In this document: piece by piece, positions 1-13,327 of the stretch
Layout: each line of letters begins with the position of its first letter
Position numbering within the stretch: the first letter of the stretch is position 1
Assembly: GCF_947507565.1 (NCBI RefSeq)
Contig: NC_089187.1
Coordinates: forward strand, 2,604,001 to 2,668,000
DNA: 64,000 nt
Direction of reading: 5' to 3'
DNA from: Oscarella lobularis
Lineage: Eukaryota; Porifera; Homoscleromorpha; Homosclerophorida; Oscarellidae
Notes under the pieces: model-generated
Seen by the model: the letters and a program-made list of their open reading frames with translations, nothing else
Told to the model about the DNA's origin: nothing
The model's database searches: none
Position numbers and translations under genes: made by a program

Positions 1-2453
1 GACTTTATGGAAGCCTTCGTGTTGGTAAGGAACGCCCCACCCAAATTTGTTACAACTCTAAATTACCGCTGGCCGTCTAACCTTTGCTCGTTTCTTCCAG
101 AGGACGTATGGTCCTTGGTGGAAGATTGCGCCGTCTGCATCGACGCCGTTGAAATCGCGTCGCCCGGAGGCGTTTATTAGTCAGGACTTTGTTGGTATGC
201 GCGCTCGAAAGGTTTCCGCGCGTGCACGTTCCAATGCACGACGCTTAGCTGCATGTTAACTGTGGAAGGGCCCGCGAGGGAGCTTGTACCGGCCGGCATG
301 CATTAATTAATTATTTTGCACCTAGAACTCGAATTTCCGACACCGGTATTTCCGTCGAAAGTTGACATCATCGAGACGTACAATCCGGGCGCTGTCGTGC
401 GAGTGTTGGCGTGCAACGCAAGTGTCGATTCAGGCGCAGCGTCTGGAGAAATAAAGTAAGAGAATAAGGAGAGGACGGCCTACTTTTTTTTTGACACGTT
501 TTGTGCAGGTGGGTTACGCTTTGGGCGGGTCCGCCGCAGCAGGATGAAATTCCTAGGAAGTCGCGCATCTTTTCTCCGCCAATCAAAAAAATTGATTTCC
601 CTACCAAGTGAGAAATTACGGAGCTGGACATTTGTTTTGAAGGTGTATACGTTAATTGTAGTTTACTGAGGCTCGAATTTAATCACGAGGGCCTTGACTA
701 CTACGCTGAGCTCGATGCTGTTGAACTGTACGGAACAAAGCCTAGCGCAGGTATTTATATTACAGACAAAATCGTTCTCTTACTTACAGTCACCGGCGTA
801 TTTTAGAAACTTCTCGTGAAAATCGAGCTTTAGGTTTTCAAATGGAACGAACGGTCAAATTGCTCAAGCAGCTCTCGCTGACCGAGTACACGCCATCTGA
901 AGAATGGTCCGGAGATTTTGGCTATTTTGGAATGCTGCCTGTAAGTCTAACCAGAAACCAGAATAGAAAATTAATTAAACTACACACGTGCTTTCAGGAC
1001 GAGGTAATTCAGATTATTATAAGTTATCTGGATACGAGAAGCCTATGCCGAGCGGCCCAAACGTGCAGGTAAACAGGAAAGATTTTAATTATTTAACTAC
1101 TGATTTTTGGTAGCCTTCTCTTTCGTCATTGCTATGATGCCTCTCTTTACACCGAACTTGATCTCAAGCCTTATTGGAACACAGTACCTACCTAAGTATC
1201 GTTTCTCACTATTATTTTGATTTTCCTTCTCTTTGCTATATAGGTGGATGATTGCACGTTGAAGGGCATGCAAACGCGCTGCTCTCGCCTTACAAAGCTT
1301 AGCCTCTCGTGGACGGGTGGCTGCAAGCAGCTTACCCAGTCGGCATTCACGAGGTAGAATATAGTAGTTTGCAGAGTCCGGTGTTTGCACTCTTTAATTA
1401 ATCAAAAATAGTTTTATTGAAACGTGTGGAGCTACGTTGGTGTGCTTGCGTCTGGCTTGTTGCGACTACATAACAGCAGACGGTCTGAAGGCAATTGTAG
1501 ATGGCTGCCCTAATCTGCAGGGTACCAATAGTGTGACCTCTACTGTACTATTATATACTAATATATTGGGTCTTCTGTTCAGAACTGGATCTTCAGTCGT
1601 GTAATACACTTTCGAATTCCGCTCTGAAGCACTTGTCGAAACTAACGACTTTACAAGCACTCAATCTCTACAGGGTACCAATAGAGAACGATGCTCTAGG
1701 AGACATCGCTACGTAATGAACGCTCCTCAGTTTAATTAATTAATTAAAGAGGAGATGAATTTGAATTTTGCGTAGAAACAATAAGCAACTTCAGCACATC
1801 AATCTCGGCGGATGCAATAAAATATTCGATTTCAATCAAGCACTTTTTGATTTGACCGAAAACTGCAAGGATTTAAGAACGCTCGATCTATGGCGAGCTC
1901 GTACCACCCTAACGTCATACGGTCTCTCTCTCCTCGCTAAGAATTGCCCCAACCTCGAGGAAATCGATGTGGGCTGGGTGTAAGCTTTATACCTACCTGA
2001 CTGCATGGGATCCTTGTGCACGTTTGTCTCAATAGAGACGGGTTCCGTTCGTCGCCTGATTGCTTTCAACCCCTCTTTGAAAATTGCACGAAATTGAAGA
2101 AAGTTTTTCTCACAGCCGTCCGGTCGGTATATATCAATCTAAATGCAAAATAACAATATTTTGATTATCAGAAGCGTGACGAATAGCGATTTGCTCGTTT
2201 TGGCCAAACACTGTCCTCTACTTGAACAGGTTGACGTCCTGGGAAATAATCAAATCATGATGGAATCGGTTACAGAGTACGCTTCATCTTGCACAGTATT
2301 TCTTAATCAGTACGACGTTCTAGAGTGGCGAAATCGTGCAAAAATTTGAAATTCTTCGACTTGTCGTTCTGCTCAAGCATCGGAGAGAGCGAAGTCAAAA
2401 CTCTTCGAATGCATTATCCTGACGTCCAATTCAAAAAGAGTTTTACTGGATGA
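1..2453 (+). CDS. FBXL4: F-box and leucine-rich repeat protein 4 (FBXL4 orthologue), 5' end outside window
   Basis: Substrate receptor of an SCF ubiquitin ligase; in mammals FBXL4 sits at the mitochondrial outer membrane and restrains BNIP3/NIX mitophagy. Exons by GT-AG sites and phase: 1-24, 101-194, 326-455, 509-607, 662-750, 807-940, 998-1068, 1114-1183, 1244-1353, 1412-1521, 1583-1712, 1776-1979, 2036-2122, 2172-2276, 2324-2453. They join without a stop into 528 residues. Residues 1-175 match the discoidin-like N-terminal domain (RTYGPWW, YNPGAVVRVLAC, YYAELDAVEL). The F-box begins about residue 189 (LPDEVIQIIISYLDTRSLC) and is followed by leucine-rich repeats (LSLSWTG, LRTLDLWR, LKFFDLSFCSSI), ending FKKSFTG. 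About 90 N-terminal residues of the usual ~620 are missing to the left. All introns are 45-131 bases. The gene converges on KAT6. Orthology is firm; exact ends of a few exons (1521, 2122, 2276) were chosen by phase. Confidence 0.95.
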
Positions 2454-2684
2454 CGATTCGTTTGTAACTATTTTTGCAGCTAGAATACAAAAACAACAAC
2501 AAAAAATTGAGACAGATATTGAGACAGATCCGACCGCGTAAACTGCGTCTTTTCTGCACTCTCATTCTTAGGCTTTCGGTTGCAAGAGAAAGAAACTTAG
2601 AACGGTAAAATTAAACAAGGACAAAACGCACTACAGCAGGCAATTCCTTTATGAGTGGAATAACCCTGCCTATTCATTTCACGC

Positions 2685-2690
2685 AATAAA
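2685..2690 (+). terminator. Poly(A) signal AATAAA of FBXL4
   Basis: A canonical AATAAA lies 232 bases after the FBXL4 stop codon and 40 bases before the stop of the convergent KAT6 gene. The two 3' untranslated regions therefore probably abut or overlap. Confidence 0.6.
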
Positions 2691-2712
2691 CAAGAAGACC
2701 CTCCCTCCCCAA

Positions 2713-2729
2713 GTGAGTGAGTGAGTGAG
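2713..2729. repeat. (GTGA)4 microsatellite
   Basis: Four perfect GTGA units plus one base lie directly beside the KAT6 stop codon, in the shared 3' region of the two convergent genes. Confidence 0.85.
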
Positions 2730-2730
2730 T

Positions 2731-6081
<3,351 letters not shown>

Positions 6082-6083
6082 TT

Positions 6084-6089
6084 TTTATT
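6084..6089 (-). terminator. AATAAA directly upstream of the KAT6 start codon
   Basis: On the minus strand AATAAA ends two bases before the KAT6 ATG. It is the only canonical poly(A) signal between the GNAT stop (6153) and KAT6, so it is the likely 3' processing signal of the GNAT gene, overlapping the KAT6 leader. Confidence 0.5.
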
Positions 6090-6152
6090 CGGGACGTTCA
6101 TGTCACGTGACGGTGATGGCTTCTACAGCATGTGCTAATTTTTCAACTCTTA

Positions 6153-6635
6153 TTAATCAAGAATCTTTTTCATCAGCCTGTCACATGGATGTTCGGTGAT
6201 ACCGGGCGTGTCTACATATCCTGCTGCCTCGTAGAGGCGGCGCCCCCCCTCAAGAGAGCGAACTGTTTGCAAATAAACATTTTTGATGCCCTTTCTTCGA
6301 ATTCCTTCTTCAATTTTAGACAGAAGAGCTCGGCCAACTCCTTTTCCTCTCGCCTCCGGTTTCAAATGCATTTTCTTTAGTTCTGCGCTCGGTTCCCCTC
6401 TCTTAGCTGTAGCGTCGCAATATCCTGCACATCCGACTACATCTCCACTTGCATCTTCAACGACGAAGAATTCGCCTCTATCATTCTTCCAGTAGTATTC
6501 TTCCACCTTTATTCCTTCAACGTGATCATCTGGATTGAATGGATGTCCAAAGGAAATGATGTTGTTCTTTATTATTTCCGTTACGCATTCTCGATCCTTC
6601 GGTGAGCGTGTGATCCGATCCCGCGTGGGCTTGCA
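6153..6635 (-). CDS. GNAT-family N-acetyltransferase, 5' end unresolved
   Basis: Small acetyl-CoA-dependent acetyltransferase; the substrate cannot be predicted. The open frame runs from 6635 to the stop at 6153 with recognisable family sequence from about 6590: a FGHPFNPDD segment, FFVVEDASGDVVGCAG (beta strands 2-3), LKKMHLKPEARGKGVGRALL (motif A, acetyl-CoA loop R-G-K-G-V-G-R) and RRLYEAAGY (motif B). It resembles the bacterial-type small GNAT enzymes common in eukaryotes. No in-frame ATG precedes the conserved part; the frame is closed by TAG at 6638-6636. Either a short upstream exon supplies the start, or the ATG at 6588 is used with a GT-AG intron from about 6584 to 6521, which would drop conserved residues. 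The gene ends 71 bases before KAT6 on the same strand. Confidence 0.78.
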   Translation of the reverse strand, partial: CKPTRDRITRSPKDRECVTEIIKNNIISFGHPFNPDDHVEGIKVEEYYWKNDRGEFFVVEDASGDVVGCAGYCDATAKRGEPSAELKKMHLKPEARGKGVGRALLSKIEEGIRRKGIKNVYLQTVRSLEGGRRLYEAAGYVDTPGITEHPCDRLMKKILD

Positions 6636-6689
6636 CTATATAAGACGCAAATATCACTGGTGACGTAATGCGTGACTCTGTAGTGAAGT

Positions 6690-6852
6690 GGTATCACGTG
6701 TGGTTGACTATGCCCGTCCGCCAGTGCACTGGGACGTGCATCGCTGATGTCGCAGAGCCCCTCCAGCCGTGGGCCCGGGCTGGAGATAGCGCTGCGATAA
6801 GCAGTTCCCACAAGGCCTCAGTTCAACTCTGAGTGGAGTCTCCTTTTTTATT
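6690..6852 (+). other. GC-rich hairpin region with B-box-like motif and T-run
   Basis: Between the head-to-head GNAT and sulfotransferase genes. It contains a stem TCCAGCC/GGCTGGA around 6770-6792 and, near 6828, a five-pair stem CTCAG/CTGAG closing the loop TTCAACT. That loop and stem fit a tRNA T-arm and Pol III B box (GTTCAANNC). T-rich runs follow at 6842-6857, as for Pol III termination. I find no complete tRNA cloverleaf: the matching acceptor strand is absent. It could be a tRNA-derived SINE piece, a small RNA gene, or chance. Confidence 0.25.
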
Positions 6853-7049
6853 TTTTTACCGTAATCAGCCCTGTTCAGTTCAAACCCCAAGAGACTTGCC
6901 GAAATTTTTCTTTTTTCAAAGCAAGCAGGAAATCGGTGTGGTCCCCTAGAGAACTCTGAAAAACAGAGTGTTGAGCAGTTTTGAGCGCAAAACCACATCA
7001 GTGTCCCGGATTTTCAAACCAACCCCTTGGAAAGACAGTCAGTTGTGTG

Positions 7050-8111
7050 ATGGCATCTAGATGGTGCAGAAAGCTCAAACGCTTCACCATCTTTGTAATG
7101 GTAGCTATTGTGGTCTTTATCACCGCCAAACAGCTCGCAATATCGTCGTCGAAGGCAACTGTAACCACTTCGCTCACCGAGCGGCTCCAAATCTCTTCAA
7201 AACTATTCCAAAAGCAATTGGAAACGATTTCCCAAAGCGAGCATAGAGCAACAAACTCGTCATCGCCCCGTGGGGAACGTGGGATCCGGAACGATGAGCC
7301 ACAGTCGCCACCACGTCGTCGATTCCCTCACATTTTCATCATTGGTTTCGGCAAAGCGGGTACGCGCGCGCTCTACGACATGCTACGCATGCACCCAAAC
7401 GTCGCCGGTCCGACGCCCGAAATGCGCTTCTTTAGCGAATTCTACGCCAAAGGGATCGACTGGTATATCGGACAAATGCCGGTGACGACGTCGAACGTAA
7501 AAACGGCGGAAAAAAGTCCACGATACATAATTGAATGGTCCGCGCCAAATCGCCTCAAAAAAGCAATGACGTCACAAAATCAAACTCGCGCTAAATTCGT
7601 GGTCGTTTTTCGCGATCCGTTCACGCGATCTGTGTCGGAATATGTTGAATGGCAACTATATAGATCAAAGCGACGCGCCGAACGTTTGCCGCCTTACGAA
7701 CAAATTGCAATAAAGAATGGGAAAGCAGATGCCCTATGTCCACCGATTAATACTAGTATTTATGTTGATCACGTGAAAAATTGGTTAAAATATTTTCCAG
7801 CTTCAGATATGTGTTACGTCAGTGGTGACGCGTTAGTAGCGAACCCATATCCTGAGGTGAAAAAATTGGAGGCGTGCCTGGGACTTCCAAATTGGTTTAA
7901 ACCGTCAAATTTCTATTTTAATCCGACGAGGAGGTTTTACTGTCTAAAGCCAGACAATAAGCCCGTGCAATGTTTGAATAAGTCTAAGGGTCGGACTCAT
8001 CCAGATATTTCAAAGGATGTAGAGAATAAATTGCGTCATTTCTTTGGGGACTACAATGAGCGTCTGTATCAAATAACGGGACGAAATTTTGGATGGAAAG
8101 TAGGGGAATAG
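7050..8111 (+). CDS. Heparan sulfate 3-O-sulfotransferase-like Golgi enzyme (HS3ST family), intronless
   Basis: Expected to transfer sulfate from PAPS to glucosamine of heparan sulfate in the Golgi. The 353-residue type II protein starts at the first ATG (7050). The open frame extends upstream to 6981 without a Met. Residues 11-26 form the signal anchor, followed by a Ser-rich stem. The 5'-phosphosulfate loop is IIGFGKAGTRAL (Lys102) and the 3'-phosphate site is FRDPFTRSVSEY (188-198). The C-terminal SNFYFNPTRRFYCL, the Cys298/Cys308 pair and the KSKGRTHP block are typical of HS3ST and related NDST sulfotransferase domains. The catalytic Glu is kept (Glu124 in PEMRFFS), but the His and Asp that follow it in 3-OST-1 are Arg126 and Ser129. 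It is a single exon amid intron-rich neighbours. An N-sulfotransferase relative is the alternative. Confidence 0.88.
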   Translation: MASRWCRKLKRFTIFVMVAIVVFITAKQLAISSSKATVTTSLTERLQISSKLFQKQLETISQSEHRATNSSSPRGERGIRNDEPQSPPRRRFPHIFIIGFGKAGTRALYDMLRMHPNVAGPTPEMRFFSEFYAKGIDWYIGQMPVTTSNVKTAEKSPRYIIEWSAPNRLKKAMTSQNQTRAKFVVVFRDPFTRSVSEYVEWQLYRSKRRAERLPPYEQIAIKNGKADALCPPINTSIYVDHVKNWLKYFPASDMCYVSGDALVANPYPEVKKLEACLGLPNWFKPSNFYFNPTRRFYCLKPDNKPVQCLNKSKGRTHPDISKDVENKLRHFFGDYNERLYQITGRNFGWKVGE

Positions 8112-8141
8112 TTTTGTGCCGTGGTCTAATTATAAAGATTA

Positions 8142-8147
8142 AATAAA
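8142..8147 (+). terminator. Poly(A) signal AATAAA of the sulfotransferase gene
   Basis: AATAAA lies 30 bases after the stop codon at 8111, in an AT-rich stretch. Confidence 0.65.
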
Positions 8148-8171
8148 ATGACATCATAGTAGTATTAGGAG

Positions 8172-8207
8172 GTTAGACTAGGGCCAAACCTTCTAGGCTA
8201 GTCTGAC
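8172..8207. other. Stem-loop between convergent genes
   Basis: GTTAGACTAG at 8172-8181 pairs at 9 of 10 positions with CTAGTCTGAC at 8198-8207 across a 16-base loop. It sits between the 3' ends of the sulfotransferase and the formin. Function unknown; it may be a small inverted-repeat remnant. Confidence 0.4.
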
Positions 8208-8272
8208 AATAAAAATAACAACCTAAGAAAGCACGACGTTCTAATAATTAGGTGACCCATCAACGTCCTTCT

Positions 8273-10357
8273 CTATTTAAGCCAAGGCCGGCTGGCCAAA
8301 TAGGGATCAACTGGCTTGGCTCGACGATTGGCTGAAGCCGCAGCCGCAGCCGGAGACGGCTCCGTAGGGGGTGGTGAGGGGCTCTTACTTTTCATGGTGA
8401 GACGACGAGCCATCGTAGTTGCTCTCTTGCGCTGCTGACGCGGCGTCAATTCGGCGCCCACTCGATATCCTTCCTCTTTCATGCCTATTCATTGGTAAAA
8501 GGGTTTGGTGTATGACTTGGCGCGATTCCTTTCGCCGTTTACCGCTGATTGCTTCGTCCAATGCGCCGTCCTTCACGGTGAGAAGTACCACTCGCGATTT
8601 GCGTTTGCTTCGATCAAAGGCGCGGGGTGCCTAATGTGATAAACAGTGAGCTCGTTCTGAATTTCATTTGAAGAAAAGGCTTTGCTCACTGCCAGTTGAT
8701 TTGGCGTTTCGTTGCCCTTTGCTTCAGCTGCCAATATCTAAGGCGGCGAAATGTCCTATAATCAAACTCCCTAGGAGCTTATTGAGGTCCATACCTCAAT
8801 TTGACGTCTCTGTTCCACTTTCAATTCAGCTCTCTGAAAAAAGAAAAATACAGCAGATGCATAGAGAATCAGTTAAGTGAAGACCTTGTAGTCTCGAACA
8901 AATCTATTGAAAAGAGAAAAGAAAGCGTTGGGTGTAGCAGTAGTTGTACTTTCTCCAAAGTATTCAACCGCCGCTTTGAAAACAGTCTAAAACGTCAATT
9001 GTTAGGTATACAGTAGTAGTAGTAGTAGAGCATCTTACTTCAGCCGTTTCCACGCTTTCTTTCAGTTCTATCAATTTTGGCTCAGCATTGGCCAAAAAAT
9101 CCTAAATGAAATCTGGGGGTTTAGGGTGCTTTTGTATCAAATTTCAGCTACTGTACGTTTAGAACGGTATTCATTGGCTGTCTCTCTTTCTCAGCTTTAG
9201 CTACTTGCACATTCCGTGTCAGTTCTCTCACATCAGCAATGACAGCGTCCAGTGAAGCTTGTAGTACACACAACAGAATGAAATACAATCATCTCATCAT
9301 CTGCTTAATTAAACGTAGTTACCTGTAGCTGCTTTGTCAAGAAACTGAAGTTCTTTTACAAAGCCAGCAACGTCTGAGAAATGTTCCTTCACTACGAGAA
9401 CCAAGTGCTCAAGGAGAGTCGTCTTTCGATCCGTTGAGCGAAGTTCGTTTAGCTGAAATATTAAATTCAAGTGGCTAGAGAGTAATGTACATAGATATAC
9501 CAAATCGAGGCTTTGCAATCTGAAACCATAGACGCCTCCACGTTTGCTACTATTCATGTAATTTCCAAAGGCGAGAACAATCTAGAAAAAGCGAAATTCC
9601 AAAAATAAAACACGTATGACCAGGCCTTTTATGTACTAGACCTCAATGAGCTTCTTCAGCTTTTGACTATTCAAAAGAGAATTTGAAGCAGCAATAATGG
9701 CGTCGAGTTGCTGTATGAAAAAAGTAGAGTACTGTACTATGCTTCACAGTCGCGTCGACGTCACACTTACTGGAATAAGCATGTGGATATTGTCAAAAAA
9801 GTTGCCAATATAGGCTAATATTTTGAGCTTAGGTAGAAGCCTTTCAACTTGAGTCAACTACATATACACTGTATGTATATGTACATCTAATCCTTTCATA
9901 GGATAATAATACCTTGTACATGAAAAAGTCCGTTTCGTTAAGTTTCTTTAGAGGTTTTCCATCAGCTACGTACCGTTCAAACAATTTCACCTAGAACACA
10001 TTGAACAACGACAACGTTGAGTCAAAGAGAGCTGCTCTGATGATTGGTGCATCACCTCAGAGTCCGTAGGCACCAATTTGAGAAGAAGTTCGACGTACTC
10101 AACGGGAAGAACGCTCAGATCCAAACTAAAAGACCAAAGTAATAAACAACCTTTACTAATCTTACACCCAAATTTACTCGTTAATAGCACTGACAGTGAC
10201 GTCAGCAGATAGCCCAATTCGTTTCAAAGTGATACCCAAATTTCTTGCACGTGATGGATCCAAAAGAGCTTGATCTTTCTCCGGCTTTTTGTCGACGTTC
10301 TTCTTAAGCGACGACTCACTCTTTCCGCCGCCAACACCGCCTGTAAAACACATAAAT

Positions 10358-10388
<31 letters not shown>

Positions 10389-12967
10389 TTGATCCGGCGA
10401 CTAATAACTGACTGTCTTTGTCGTCTTTTGCTGTCTTTTTAGCAGTGGTAAAATTGGGCTGTGCCTTTGTTTTGAATTCCTCTTCAAATTGATCAAAATT
10501 CAACATCTACACATGAAGTATCATTGTGTGTTTGAAATGCTTGACTTTGTGAATCCGTTTCTTTACGTCATATAATTTCTCATCATCAATGTCTCCAAAT
10601 ATCGTTCCTTTGATTTTGTTCTCTTGAAGCGATTGCCAATTGAACAGGGGCATTCTGTACTTCGTCTGAACCTGACGCTTTTTTCTCACAGACCCCAACC
10701 CCCCTAAGAAAATCAATAGGAAATTATATTTAGACAGGGTTTGAGACACATCTCCCTACTCTACCTGTCAATGATGATGATGTGCCTGGAGGTGGCGGAG
10801 GAGCTGGAGCTCCTGGAACGGAGGGAGGAGGCGGCGGTGGCGGAGCGGGAGCAGGTGGCGGAGGAGGAGTCGGCACTGCCTGCTACACGCGGCGGGGGAA
10901 GAGTGGCCGTCATGAATATTCTATTATATTATACTATACGTACGTCTTTTTGTTCAGTTGAAGAAGGCTCAACAGGTACGTCGACGTCGTCAGGGTTGCC
11001 GTCGTCGTCGTTCTTCTTCTCCGCCGACTTCTTTTCCATTGTTTCATCTGACTTGTTGGAAGTGGTGGCGGCGGCGGCCAATTTCTAAAAAGGGTTATAA
11101 GATGATGGACCAACTAAATGAGATATTGTACAGTACTTTGACTTGTTCTAATTCTTTACGAAGTTCAGCAATCACTTTCTGTTGTTCCGCTAATACGATC
11201 AATTAATTAATCCTAAAGAGGTGTGTGTGCATCTTCACTGACCAGTTTGTCTCATTGCTTCATTTTCCAAATGCTGACATTTCTCTGTCACCTGTCCCAA
11301 GTCACATCAAAGAGAATAGAGAGAGACATGATTTTCTGTACCTCTTGTACTTGGGCTTCGAGCTCTTCAACACGACCCAGAGCACTTGCTTTGGCATTTG
11401 CCTCTTCAGACTATAGCGGCAAGAGCGTACAAAAATCATTCTTCTTCTCACTATGACTAATTCAGGGGGCAGGGTACCAGTGACTCCACGTCAAAATAAT
11501 TGTCTTCATAGGCGGATATTTGGCGGAGAACGTGCACAGGAACTTCAGGTCGAATAGACTGAAAAACGAATTGACAGAATAATTGTGATGTCAAGGGGAG
11601 GGAGGAGTCAAAGTACTTGTAGCCAGTGATCCCATCCAAGCTGCGTGAACTCGTATTGTAAGTGAACGCAGTAGTTCAAGTCTTCAGGCGTGTAGACAAT
11701 AGCGTTGACTAGACCAATTCCAGCAGCCTTTATAAAGGAAATCAATCTACAGTATATATTGAATTGAAGACTGCTAGAGAGTACCCTATATTCCATGTTG
11801 ACTACTTGTCCTTGGGAATGAAGGAGACTATCAGCGAGTGTCTTGAATCGACGAACTTCCCGTTGAACGTTGCGAAAATTGTCCATTGCCGAAATGACTT
11901 TGTCGTGACCGCCTTTGAAGCGGCACAATGCGGCTAATAGATCACACACCAAGCTTTTTGTACTAAAGCACACACAGAAGAAGATTAGTTAGAGTCCGTT
12001 TATAATTAACTGCAAAGCAACTACCGATAGTTTGGATGATCCAAGCAAAGTGCAATGTAATTGATGCTACTGCTGTGCTCCATAACAGCTTGAAATCCGT
12101 ACTAAAACGAACGTTGACCAACGTTGTCTAAGTTTAATTGTTTAATTAATAGGGGGGTTGAAACTTACTTTGTTGTTCATAAGTGCACGGAGACAGAGAA
12201 TGCAAACGTGAACGTCGTCAGTGAAACCGCCAGCTGATCGTTTTGACTTTGATATTCGTCTTAATTTCTTATTTCCATCCTGCATAGAAGGCAATCTATA
12301 ATAATAATAATAATAATAGAAACGATTCTGTTAGAGAGTGTTCTCAAATGTGGGGGTGAGTGGTATAAAATTACTTGAGCACAAGAGATAAATATTCGAC
12401 TAAAGCCTCCAATCCCGCTTTCTCGTCGCTTAGAAAAGCTTGAACCCAACTGATTTCATTTGTTCGAAGGGAAATTTCAAGAGCTCTTAGCACGGCAACG
12501 GATTCATTGAGAGCGGCGACGCTACGACGATTCACCTAGAGAAAAGAAATTGGTTTACGTTATTTCAACATTTTTAGTCTACTTTTCCTTCGCCAATTGT
12601 CAAAATCTCGCTAATCTTTCTAATATATTCTTCCGGTGGGCGTGTTGGTTTTGCTCGTTCCTATGATGATAATGATCATGATGTTCATACGCCTTCGAAC
12701 GTTTACCTGATCGCAAACGAGGGTCCATTTCTTCTCGTACGAATATTCGGCCATAGCTGTCGCTTTGTCCGCTGGCAAGTTCATCGTTTCCTGCAAACTG
12801 GCACTAAAACGATCGACGAGACGTCTCTGACTATCTTTTCTTACGAGTATCGTAGTGAAACGCTTGTCGACTTCTTCTTTCGATGGCATTTCTGGTCGAC
12901 CGAGTCCCGACTCTCCCCAGCGCTCTTGCTCGACCGCGCTCGCTTCGTACGATGATGCATTGCCCAT
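8273..12967 (-). CDS. FMNL: Formin-like protein (FMNL/FRL class), actin nucleator
   Basis: Nucleates and elongates actin filaments under Rho-family GTPases. Exons (minus): 12967-12707, 12660-12583, 12535-12375, 12295-12169, 12101-12025, 11962-11785, 11727-11617, 11558-11478, 11410-11342, 11291-11243, 11189-11137, 11084-10944, 10882-10765, 10703-10567, 10506-10413, 10340-10178, 10125-10056, 9990-9913, 9857-9771, 9710-9642, 9581-9501, 9452-9323, 9257-9157, 9101-9039, 8986-8885, 8833-8795, 8737-8690, 8630-8543, 8484-8273; 1,021 residues. It starts MGNASS, an N-myristoylation signal as in vertebrate FMNLs. GBD/FH3 spans about 34-360 ([25 protein letters not shown]), coiled coil 358-415, proline-rich FH1 463-501, and FH2 about 510-905 ([27 protein letters not shown]). 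A DAD-like DGALDEAIS plus basic RQQRKR near the C-terminus suggests autoinhibition. The length matches the family. Confidence 0.95.
9011..9029. repeat. (AGT)n microsatellite in a formin intron
   Basis: About six AGT units lie within the 52-base intron between the exons ending at 8986 and starting at 9039. Confidence 0.8.
10356..10390. repeat. (TTTA)n microsatellite in a formin intron
   Basis: About nine TTTA units fill half of the intron separating the two exons at 10413 and 10340. Confidence 0.85.
12298..12318. repeat. (ATA)n microsatellite in a formin intron
   Basis: Seven ATA units abut the splice acceptor of the exon beginning at 12295 (minus strand), where they form the region normally held by the polypyrimidine tract. 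Confidence 0.85.
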
Positions 12968-13003
12968 GGCACTTCTATCGATGAGCACGCGCAGTGTTAT
13001 TAG

Positions 13004-13077
13004 TAGGCTCGTATCCAGCCTGTTATCCAGGCTCACGCAGTAAGAGCCGCCCGGATAACAGGCTGGATACGAGCCTA
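13004..13077. mobile_element. 74-bp MITE, hAT-like termini, with target duplication
   Basis: Perfect 25-bp terminal inverted repeats (13004-13028 and 13053-13077, outer ends TAGGCTCG and CGAGCCTA) enclose a 24-base core. Identical 9-base direct repeats TGTTATTAG flank it at 12995-13003 and 13078-13086; eight of the nine would be the usual hAT-length duplication. It has no coding capacity. It lies 37 bases upstream of the formin start, in the divergent promoter shared with LZTFL1. The reading frame extending the formin upstream of its Met is derived from this element. Confidence 0.8.
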
Positions 13078-13209
13078 TGTTATTAGGTGATCACGCGCAG
13101 AAAAAAACGGAGCCAAAAAAGACGTCGACGAAGACGAAGAACGCAGCGCGCTGACACCTTTAGCAACTGGGGCCCCGCAATGGGGTACTCGAATGGAGAT
13201 GAGGCCCCT

Positions 13210-13251
13210 CGTTGGGATCTTCGCTGCTAAATGAAGGAGCGAAGCCCAACG
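13210..13251. other. Interrupted hairpin upstream of LZTFL1
   Basis: CGTTGGG then TTCGCT (13210-13225) are complementary to AGCGAA then CCCAACG (13238-13251), 13 paired bases around a 12-base loop, with small bulges. It lies in the presumed 5' leader of LZTFL1. It could be RNA structure or an old inverted-repeat remnant. Confidence 0.45.
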
Positions 13252-13327
13252 GCCTATTTCGCAGCGCCGGCAACAAAACTAAAGGTAAGAAAACGCCCAA
13301 AGTGACGATTTAAAAGAAAGCAGGTAC

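Noticed and set aside
6981-7049. Extension of the sulfotransferase frame to 6,981
   Set aside because: Begins with TTG. The first ATG at 7,050 places the signal anchor at residues 11-26, as expected for a type II Golgi enzyme.
12968-13036. Upstream extension of the formin by 23 codons
   Set aside because: Those codons lie in the MITE and its flank. The MGNASS start fits the family.
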